Shown piece after piece: positions 58,157-64,000 of a stretch of 64,000 bases of DNA (positions are counted from its first letter, which is position 1; each line of letters opens with the position of its first letter). Origin of the DNA: a bacterium (GTDB lineage Bacteria; Lindowbacteria; 2-12-FULL-62-27); assembly GCA_016202645.1 (NCBI GenBank), contig JACQOF010000097.1, forward strand, positions 30,929 through 94,928, in the 5' to 3' direction. Below the pieces are notes generated by a model. That model was not told the DNA's origin. It was given only the letters and a program-made list of their open reading frames with translations, and searched no databases. Both the position numbers and the translations under genes were made by a program.

Positions 58157-60444
58157 TTTTTTGCCTGCTCTTTCATCAGACTGTCGATCAGGCGTTTTCG
58201 AGAAATGGGCAGGCGCTCGATCCGGGCGCCGACGGCGTCGAACACGGCGTTCGCGACGGCAGGCGCGGTCGGAATGACCGGTGGCTCGCCAAGCCCTTTG
58301 GCGCCGATCGAATTGGCGTCGTACGGGACTTCGACCCGGTCCAGTTTGAATTCGCGCGGCTGGTCGAATATGGTCGGAAGTTTGTAATCGGCGAGATTCG
58401 CGTTCAGAAGTTTTCCGGAGGCGGGATCGTAGGACCGCTCCTCGAGGAAAGCCATGCCGAGGCCCATGGTGGCGCCGCCGATGAGCTGGCTGTCGAAGGC
58501 CATCCGGTTGATGACGCGGCCGCTGTCGTTCACGGCGACGAGTTCGTCGACGCGGACTTCGCCCGATTCGGGATCGACCGTGACGGCGACGAACTGGACG
58601 CCGTAGGCTTTCAGGGCGAGTTTGGGGTTCGGTCCGCGCTCGCCGTTACCGACGATTTCCCGGGCGGGCGACTGCGAGATTAATTTGGCGATGGGCGTGA
58701 TCCACTCGGGCTGTTCTTCCGTCGCGGCGCGGACGGCGTATCCGTCAACCAGCGCGATCTGGTCTTCGGTGGTTTGCAGAGCCTGGGCGGCCAGCGAGAT
58801 GATCTGCGTCCGGCAGTCGTGCGCGGCCTGGCGGACGGCGGGTCCTGAAGACGCCAACGTGAGACTGCCGTAGCTGGGGAGCGTGTAAGAGGTCAGATCT
58901 GTGTCGGCGTTGGTGACTCGGATCCGCTCGACCGCGATGCCGAGTTCCTCGGCCGCGATCTGGGCCAGAGCGGTGCGGATGCCGGTGCCGATGTCGGCGG
59001 CGCCGGTGAACAGATCGGCGGTGGCGTCGGCGTGCACCCGCAGGAGCGCCGCGGCCGGCGGTCCGCCGCCTCCACCCCAGATGGTGGCGGCGACGCCAAT
59101 ACCTGTCTTGCTGCCATCCTCATGGGTCTTTCGATCCCGTTTGCGTTTTTCCCAGTTGAAATTTTTGGCGCCCGCCGCGAGGCACTCCCTCAGACCGTGG
59201 CGGCCTTTCGGGGAGGCGAAAGGGCGTTTCGAATCGGGATCGCGGTCGGGAATGTTTTTCAGCCGGAACTCGACGGGATCCATTCCGAGGGCCGCCGCGA
59301 TTTCGTCCATCATCTGTTCCAGGGCGAACGCGCCCTGCGCGTAACCCGGCGCGCGCATGGCGCAGGGCGGGGGAACGTTGGTGAGGGCGGCGATTGATTC
59401 GGCATGGACGTTCGGGCATTCGTATATTTCGGTCAGCAAGTCTTCGGCGTGCCCCCACTCGGCGCCGAATTCGTAGGGTCCGATGGCGTGGATGCCCTTT
59501 TGTTCGATCGCGACCAGTTTTCCGGCGGTGTTCACGCCGACTTTCAGAGTCTGGACGGAGGCGGGGCGGCCGTAGGGAGAAACAAACTCCTCATTTCTGT
59601 CCTGAACGAATCGAACGGGCCGGGCGAATTTTTTGGAAAAATAGGCCGCGCCAAACGTATATTTTCCGGCCGAAACTTTTCCGCCGAATCCCCCGCCCGG
59701 ATACGTCCCGATGACGCGGATGTCGTTGATGGAAGCGCCGAGCATTTCGGCGAGGCTTTCGCGGACCGCGAAAACACCCTGCGTCGATTCCCATACGGTC
59801 CAGCGGCCGTTTTCGAAACTTGCAACGGCGGCGTGCGGCTCGATGGAACAGTGAGTCATCGGGGCCGTGCGGTAGGTCCGCTCGAAAATGCGGACGGACC
59901 GGCCTCCGGAAGTCAGCGCGCGCCGGGCGTCACCCCGCTGGTACACGGCCGGCTCGCCCAGCCGGGTCTTGCGCCATCCGCCGCCGACAAATTGTCCGGC
60001 TTGGTGGGCCTCCTCCGGGTCGATCACGTGCGGAAGATCGTCATACACGACGCGGATTTTTGCCGCGGCTTCCCGCGCGGCGTCTTCGGTCTCGGCGCAG
60101 ACGGCGACAATTTCTTCGCCGGCATATTTTGGCTCGTCGGCGAGGATCGGTATGCCGCGCCCCAGATTGTCCTTCAAGAGGACGTCCTTCCACTCGTCGG
60201 GTTTCACGATGGCCAGAACGCCCGGAACGGCTGACGCCGCGGCCGTGTCGATCGAAACAATTTTTGCGTGAGTGCGCTCGCTTCGGAGGAACCGCGCGTG
60301 GGCCATGTTGGGAAGCTGGACGTCCGCGGTGTAGACTGCGTCGCCGCGGACTTTCTGCCGGGCGTCGATCCTCGGAACCGGCCTGCCTACGACGCGGGTG
60401 GCGGACCAGGCCGGAAGGGATGTTGTCTTATCGGGTTTGCCCAT
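58153..60444 (-). CDS. Molybdenum hydroxylase large subunit, PaoC-like
   Basis: 763 residues of the xanthine dehydrogenase family. VVGRPVPRIDARQKVRGDAV opens the conserved fold; YRTAPMTHCSIEPHAAVASF, GGGFGGKVSAGKYTFGAAYF and APGYAQGAFALEQMMDEIA bind the molybdopterin cofactor. SIGAKGLGEPPVIPTAPAVA near the C terminus contains the catalytic glutamate. With its partners it would oxidise an aldehyde or N-heterocycle in the periplasm. It is preceded by the 2Fe-2S subunit 4 bases upstream. No maturation gene (PaoD/XdhC type) is in the window. Confidence 0.92.
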   Translation of the reverse strand: MGKPDKTTSLPAWSATRVVGRPVPRIDARQKVRGDAVYTADVQLPNMAHARFLRSERTHAKIVSIDTAAASAVPGVLAIVKPDEWKDVLLKDNLGRGIPILADEPKYAGEEIVAVCAETEDAAREAAAKIRVVYDDLPHVIDPEEAHQAGQFVGGGWRKTRLGEPAVYQRGDARRALTSGGRSVRIFERTYRTAPMTHCSIEPHAAVASFENGRWTVWESTQGVFAVRESLAEMLGASINDIRVIGTYPGGGFGGKVSAGKYTFGAAYFSKKFARPVRFVQDRNEEFVSPYGRPASVQTLKVGVNTAGKLVAIEQKGIHAIGPYEFGAEWGHAEDLLTEIYECPNVHAESIAALTNVPPPCAMRAPGYAQGAFALEQMMDEIAAALGMDPVEFRLKNIPDRDPDSKRPFASPKGRHGLRECLAAGAKNFNWEKRKRDRKTHEDGSKTGIGVAATIWGGGGGPPAAALLRVHADATADLFTGAADIGTGIRTALAQIAAEELGIAVERIRVTNADTDLTSYTLPSYGSLTLASSGPAVRQAAHDCRTQIISLAAQALQTTEDQIALVDGYAVRAATEEQPEWITPIAKLISQSPAREIVGNGERGPNPKLALKAYGVQFVAVTVDPESGEVRVDELVAVNDSGRVINRMAFDSQLIGGATMGLGMAFLEERSYDPASGKLLNANLADYKLPTIFDQPREFKLDRVEVPYDANSIGAKGLGEPPVIPTAPAVANAVFDAVGARIERLPISRKRLIDSLMKEQAKK

Positions 60445-60448
60445 GCCG

Positions 60449-61132
60449 TTATCTCCCCACGGCCGCCCGGACGGCTTTCAAGATATTGTCATACGCGCCG
60501 CACCGGCAGATATTTCCCGCAAGTCCCGCGCGGATCTGGTCGTCGTCCGGGCGGGGATTCCGGATAAACAGAGCCTTGGCCGCGCAGATCATTCCGGGCG
60601 TGCAGTACCCGCACTGCAGGGCGTCGGCTTCGATGAAGGATTTCTGGATCGGGTGGAGGTTGCCGCCCTCGCTGACGCCGGAAATACCTTCGATGGTTTC
60701 CACGAGGGCGCCGTCGGCAAGCGCCGCCAGCGTTCGACAGCTGTAGACGGGGCGGCCATTGACGAGGACGGTGCAGGATCCGCACTCGGCGGCGTTGCAT
60801 CCGATCTTGACGCCGGTGAGATGCAGGTCTTCACGAAGGACCTCCGAGAGGAGCTTTCCGGCCGACACGGTCATCCGTTTGGGCACGCCATTGACGGTCA
60901 TCCGGATCTCCACGGTCTTCAGGGGTTCGGCTGCCTTGGCCGTCTTGCGGTCTGTCGCGGATCCCTTCTTTTTTTTGCGTTCGGCGGCAAAACTGTTCAA
61001 AGTCTGTCCCGCTACGGCGGCGATCGCGGCAAGCCCGCCGCCGAGAATGAATTTTCGGCGAGAAACCGTCCTCCTCCCCCCTTGAGGGGGAGGTTGGGAG
61101 GGGGGTACCTTTCTGTTTTTTCTCATGCCCAT
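60449..61132 (-). CDS. Molybdenum hydroxylase 2Fe-2S subunit with Tat signal, PaoA-like
   Basis: 227 residues. A twin-arginine signal VSRRKFILGGGLAAIAAVAG exports the folded complex. The two iron-sulfur sites are GCNAAECGSCTVLVNG with YSC, and LQCGYCTPGMIC with GNICRCGAYDNI. The n-region before the Tat motif (VPPSQPPPQGGRR) is the translation of a CCTCCCCC/GGGGGAGG palindrome, and only the first two ATG codons can start the protein, so this repeat is part of the gene. The start overlaps proS by 10 bases. E. coli PaoA has the same Tat layout. Confidence 0.9.
   Translation of the reverse strand: MGMRKNRKVPPSQPPPQGGRRTVSRRKFILGGGLAAIAAVAGQTLNSFAAERKKKKGSATDRKTAKAAEPLKTVEIRMTVNGVPKRMTVSAGKLLSEVLREDLHLTGVKIGCNAAECGSCTVLVNGRPVYSCRTLAALADGALVETIEGISGVSEGGNLHPIQKSFIEADALQCGYCTPGMICAAKALFIRNPRPDDDQIRAGLAGNICRCGAYDNILKAVRAAVGR
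61073..61093. repeat. CCTCCCCC-CTTGA-GGGGGAGG palindrome within the Tat signal region
   Basis: A perfect 8-bp stem with a 5-base loop, flanked by further GGGAGGGGGG bases, lies in the first 25 codons of the Fe-S subunit gene. It reads as a Pro/Gln/Gly run. It looks like a small intergenic palindrome captured by the coding region. Confidence 0.65.
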
Positions 61133-62382
61133 ATCTTGCGGATTTCCTCTACGGCGCTCTCGAGCGGAACCTCCCGGGATTTTTGTCCCGCTCGCTCCTG
61201 AATTTCCGCCAGTCCCTTCGACACGCCCCGGCCGAGGACAACGCGGACCGGGACGCCGACGAGATCCGCGTCGTTGATTTTGACGCCCGCGCGGGCCGGC
61301 CGGTCGTCCAGCAGGACGTCGCCGGGCGCGGCCAGGTCGAGGTCTCGGTACAGTCGTTCGGCCGCCTCGATCACGTCGGGTTTGTCCATCAGGATCGGAA
61401 CCACAACCGCGCGGTAAGGGGCGCAGGACTTCGGCCAGACGATGCCCTTCTCGTCATGCCGCGCCTCGACGACGGCGGAGACGAGCCGCGAGACCCCGAT
61501 GCCGTAACAGCCCATCTCGATCGGTTTGCGGGTTCCGTCCGCGTCGAGAAACTCGGCATGCATTTTCGAGCTGTACTTGGTGCCGAGAAAAAAGATGTGC
61601 CCGATTTCCATCCCCGTCATTTTTTTCCGGTCCTTGCCGCAGGCCGGGCACGCCGCGGCTTCGGGCGACCCGTCCGGCCGCATCGCGGAGACGGCCGCGT
61701 CACAGGACTCGCACCGAAGGACGGTGTCCTCGCCGCTCTCGGACGGCATGATGAACTCGTGGGAGAGGCTTCCGCCGATCAGCCCGGGATCGGCCTGAAC
61801 CGGAAAAAACGGGATGCCGACGCGGGTGAATATGGTTTCGTAGGCGCGCTTCATCACGGCATAGGATTTCTCGGCGCCCTCGCGGGTCGCGTCGAAACTG
61901 TAACAGTCCTTCATTAAAAATTCCTTGCACCTGAGCAGGCCGTGGCGGGGCCGGGGCTCGTCCCGGAACTTGACCTGGATCTGGTACAGCATTTTCGGGA
62001 GATCCGCGTGGGACTGGACTTCCTGCGCCATCAGATTCGTGATGACTTCCTCATGCGTCGGCCCAAGACCAAAATCCCGCCCGGTCCGGTCCTTCACCTT
62101 CATCATGTCGTCCCCGTACGTCGTCCAGCGCCCGGTGACTTCCCAGAGTTCACGCGGATGAAGGGCCGGAAGGAGCAGTTCCTGGGCGCCGGCGCGGTTC
62201 ATCTCCTCCCGCACGATCCCCTCGATCTTCCGGAGCACCCGAAGACCCATCGGCAGGAACTGGTAGACGCCGGCCGAAAGCGCCCGGATGAATCCGCCGC
62301 GGAGCAGAAGCCGGTGGCTTGCGGCCTCGGCCTCACGCGGGACTTCCTTCAAGGTCGGCGCGAGGAGAACGGAAAGTTTCAT
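61123..62382 (-). CDS. proS: Prolyl-tRNA synthetase, short form without editing domain
   Basis: 419 residues, against about 570 for the common bacterial enzyme. Class II motifs are present: RALSAGVYQFLPMGLRVLRK (motif 1), FRDEPRPRHGLLRCKEFLMK (motif 2) and IEMGCYGIGVSRLVSAVVEA (motif 3). Where the INS editing domain of about 180 residues usually sits, only a short stretch with CESCD ... CPACGKDRKKM remains, possibly a zinc knuckle. The C-terminal anticodon domain is present (YRAVVVPILMDKP ... DDRPARAGVKINDADLVGVP). Alphaproteobacteria also have short ProRS and rely on free-standing editing proteins. Confidence 0.95.
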   Translation of the reverse strand: MKLSVLLAPTLKEVPREAEAASHRLLLRGGFIRALSAGVYQFLPMGLRVLRKIEGIVREEMNRAGAQELLLPALHPRELWEVTGRWTTYGDDMMKVKDRTGRDFGLGPTHEEVITNLMAQEVQSHADLPKMLYQIQVKFRDEPRPRHGLLRCKEFLMKDCYSFDATREGAEKSYAVMKRAYETIFTRVGIPFFPVQADPGLIGGSLSHEFIMPSESGEDTVLRCESCDAAVSAMRPDGSPEAAACPACGKDRKKMTGMEIGHIFFLGTKYSSKMHAEFLDADGTRKPIEMGCYGIGVSRLVSAVVEARHDEKGIVWPKSCAPYRAVVVPILMDKPDVIEAAERLYRDLDLAAPGDVLLDDRPARAGVKINDADLVGVPVRVVLGRGVSKGLAEIQERAGQKSREVPLESAVEEIRKIWA

Positions 62383-62672
62383 GGAGCCTCTTTACGAGTT
62401 CGTTCCAGGCAAGGGCGACAGAAAGAGCCTCAAACCGCGATTTTGTCGATCAGTGTGCCTTTGGGCGGCCACCCACCCACGGCAATCATATCCTGTGTCC
62501 ATCCCCATCATACGTGTACCAGTATACCTGATATTTTCCTGGGAGCAATTATGACTGCACGGTTCTCCGATGTAATAACCTCTTCCCCCTTATCGCCATC
62601 CGACCCCCAAATCCCACTCGACAATCACCTGATGTCTGTGGGATACTCAAAAAAACAAGGAGGAGCGGAGCC
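62383..62672. other. Intergenic region between proS and the DUF2442 gene
   Basis: About 290 bases between divergent units. The half nearer DUF2442 is less GC-rich (for example the stretch around 62480-62560 with CATACGTGTACCAGTATACC) and likely holds promoters, but I see no convincing box pair. No gene or RNA was recognised. Confidence 0.5.
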
Positions 62673-62957
62673 ATGCGGCATGTCTCCAAGGTTCAAGTAT
62701 TACAGGATTATCGGCTGGAATTGACGTTTGACGATGGAGTGCGCGGCGTGGTGGACCTTTCCAACCTGCTAGGGAAAGGTGTTTTCGCATCGTGGCGGGA
62801 CTATCATTTTTTCGATCAGGTTCAGATTGGATCATCCGGCGAACTTGTCTGGGGCAGTCAAATCGATCTCTGTCCGGACTCTTTGTACCTGAAAGCCACC
62901 GGCAAGAAGCCTGAAGATATTTTCCCCGCGTTTCGCCATGAACCTTCCCATGCCTGA
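62673..62957 (+). CDS. DUF2442 protein
   Basis: 94 residues. VSKVQVLQDYRLELTFDDGV, RGVVDLSNLLGKGVF and WGSQIDLCPDSLYLKATG follow the DUF2442 pattern (strand, DL..L..G.F, then LCPD). A strong ribosome-binding site, GGAGGAG, precedes the ATG by about 7 bases. It overlaps the DUF4160 gene by 20 bases. Such pairs are widespread and are often listed as putative toxin-antitoxin modules; that function is not proven. Confidence 0.88.
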   Translation: MRHVSKVQVLQDYRLELTFDDGVRGVVDLSNLLGKGVFASWRDYHFFDQVQIGSSGELVWGSQIDLCPDSLYLKATGKKPEDIFPAFRHEPSHA

Positions 62958-63210
62958 AATCAGCCGTTTCTTCGGTATTGTCATCAAGATGTTTTTTGAC
63001 GATCACAACCCGCCGCACTTCCATGCGGAATACGGCGGCGATATCGCTCTGATTGACATTCGCAACCTATCCGTCTTCTCCGGTCGCCTGCCGCCTCGCG
63101 TGATGGGACTTGTGATAGAGTGGGCAACACTTCACCGGAACGATCTCCTCGTCGATTGGGAGAGAGCGCAGTCTCAGCAGGAATTGCAAAACATAGCCCC
63201 TCTTGAATAA
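62938..63210 (+). CDS. DUF4160 protein
   Basis: About 90 residues; ATG 62950 (MPEISRFFG) fits the family start better than ATG 62938. FFGIVIKMFFDDHNPPHFHA and EYGGDIALIDIRNLSVFSGR are the DUF4160 signature. LIEWATLHRNDLLVDWERA-like helix (VIEWATLHRNDLLVDWERAQ) closes it. The HNPPHFHAEY cluster of histidines could bind metal. It pairs with the DUF2442 gene and was probably acquired with it, since proS and rseP are usually adjacent. Confidence 0.88.
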   Translation: MNLPMPEISRFFGIVIKMFFDDHNPPHFHAEYGGDIALIDIRNLSVFSGRLPPRVMGLVIEWATLHRNDLLVDWERAQSQQELQNIAPLE

Positions 63211-63281
63211 ATGAATGAAATGATTCAAAGAATCAACCCGCACAAAAATATCCTTGAAAGAACAGCCATTTCTCATGATTT

Positions 63282-63355
63282 GTCATGCCCGCGCAAGCGG
63301 GCATCCAGCCGTTTCTCGTACAAGGATTCTGGATTCCCGCTTTTGCGGGAATGAC
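63282..63355. repeat. Paired inverted repeat (GTCATTCCCGC family)
   Basis: The left arm 63282-63308 reads GTCATGCCCGCGCAAGCGGG and on; the right arm 63329-63355 reads CTGGATTCCCGCTTTTGCGG and on. Each arm keeps an internal hairpin by paired changes. It lies between the convergent ends of the DUF4160 and rseP genes. Confidence 0.87.
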
Positions 63356-63408
63356 GAATAGGACACCCGGCGTCTACTGGCCCTTTACCTGAAGCGCAAC
63401 CATGCGGA

Positions 63409-64000
63409 TTAAAAAATATCTTTCAGGGTGTCGAATCCCCGCGAGAGTTTTTCGCCCAGCCGCAGGCGGATCATGAGGTCGTTGTAGGTGGCCATCACGA
63501 GAAGGGTGAGGACCATGGCCCAGCCGAGGATGTTCCAGCGTTCGAGGCTTTTGACCGACATTTTCCGGCGTCGGACGGCTTCAATCAGGAACAGGAAAAT
63601 GAGGCCGCCGTCGGTGATGAGAAAAAGCGGGATGAGGTTCACGAATCCAAGGTTGGCGTTGATCATGCCGAGAAATTCCAGGAAGGGATATCCGACCTGT
63701 TTGAGGCTGTCCCCCGCGAACTGGGCGATGCCGACCGGTCCGGCAAGCATTTTGACGGAGAGGGCGCCGGAGACGAGCTGCCAGAGCACCGTGAGGAATT
63801 TCAGGACGAATTCGTAGAGCATCACGCAGGCGATCTTGAGGCTTTCCGTGAACGCGACCCGCTGCGATTCGGTCTTCACGCCGCTCTGGATGCCGATCCG
63901 CCCGACGGTCTCCAGTTCACCCTGCGCGTTCTGGACCTGGTGGGCCTCCGGGATCAGCGTGAGGGTCACAGGACCGCTCTCGCGGACGACGCCCAAGATC
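63409..64000 (-). CDS. rseP: Site-2 protease RseP, C-terminal part
   Basis: The frame is open to the right window edge, so the N terminus with HExxH lies outside. The visible about 197 residues hold the end of a PDZ domain (GPVTLTLIPEAHQVQNAQGE ... GRIGIQ), then membrane segments with KMLAGPVGIAQFAG and FLGMINANLGFVNLIPLFLI followed by TDGG. In most RseP proteins that last motif is NLLPIPVLDGGH; here it is NLIPLFLITDGGL, one residue longer and without the Leu and His. RseP cleaves anti-sigma factors in the membrane. It normally lies upstream of proS, as it does here. Confidence 0.9.
   Translation of the reverse strand, partial: ILGVVRESGPVTLTLIPEAHQVQNAQGELETVGRIGIQSGVKTESQRVAFTESLKIACVMLYEFVLKFLTVLWQLVSGALSVKMLAGPVGIAQFAGDSLKQVGYPFLEFLGMINANLGFVNLIPLFLITDGGLIFLFLIEAVRRRKMSVKSLERWNILGWAMVLTLLVMATYNDLMIRLRLGEKLSRGFDTLKDIF

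Noticed and set aside
1-64000. tRNA, rRNA or riboswitch genes
   Set aside because: I looked in the gene-free stretches and found no cloverleaf-like or rRNA sequence and no motif I can assign to a known riboswitch. In particular no FMN riboswitch is visible before ribF, which lies inside an operon.

Overview
The window is a compact, high-GC bacterial chromosome segment. It has a cell-envelope glycan island on the left, a patchwork middle, and a conserved core-gene backbone on the right. The organism looks Gram-negative: there is a CsgG-type lipoprotein, a heptosyltransferase-like GT9 protein, RseP, a Tat-exported molybdenum hydroxylase and a rimP-nusA-infB translation cluster that includes a ylxP (DUF503) gene. 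I cannot place it to a phylum from the sequence alone. GTCATTCCCGC-type paired inverted repeats are scattered between genes, and a second kind of palindromic repeat lies inside genes.

Region 1 (1-27.8 kb) is a glycan-decoration island. It holds the elements of PAPS (activated sulfate) metabolism: APS kinase (cysC), ATP sulfurylase (sat), a CysQ-type bisphosphate nucleotidase and two related sulfotransferases. It also holds nonulosonic-acid (sialic, legionaminic or pseudaminic-type) genes: a NeuB-family synthase and a fused cytidylyltransferase/PseG-like protein. Further genes are two DegT-type sugar aminotransferases, three SAM methyltransferases, two paralogous TIGR04372-like glycosyltransferases, a GT42/DUF115-like candidate transferase, a DUF4910 protein and several radical-SAM proteins. 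One of these is a B12-type protein with a paralogous fragment at the left edge, and one is an apparent SPASM protein without its cluster cysteines. The likely product is a sulfated, methylated, nonulosonate-containing surface glycan. A pyruvate-kinase-like protein lacking the C-terminal domain is translationally coupled to sat and cysC.

Region 2 (25.2-32.9 kb) is mixed: an ABC-exporter-like permease without an ATPase, a CsgG-like lipoprotein, a DUF5678/retropepsin-like pair, a hairpin-rich non-coding stretch, a fatty-acid-hydroxylase-family protein and an HTTM-DCC fusion with a coupled membrane partner.

Region 3 (32.9-48.7 kb, all minus strand) is the conserved translation/RNA block, in transcription order rimP-nusA-infB-ylxP-rbfA-nrnA-truB-ribF-rpsO-pnp-ftsK-rodZ-like-pgsA-pgpA-truA. 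A long hairpin in the rpsO-pnp gap resembles the RNase III autoregulation site of pnp known in E. coli.

Region 4 (48.8-64 kb) has a zinc-ribbon membrane protein, a four-helix-bundle/zinc-finger protein coupled to a GT9 glycosyltransferase, and a long minus-strand run: proS, a PaoABC-like periplasmic aldehyde oxidoreductase, a secreted protein, gap-pgk-tpiA, an M48 peptidase and a proline-rich membrane protein. A DUF2442/DUF4160 pair and a truncated rseP close the window.

The most unusual observation is a 79-bp palindromic element (77/79 identical) inserted in frame, in two different reading frames, into a methyltransferase gene and into ribF. It is reminiscent of the protein-coding palindromic elements known from Rickettsia.
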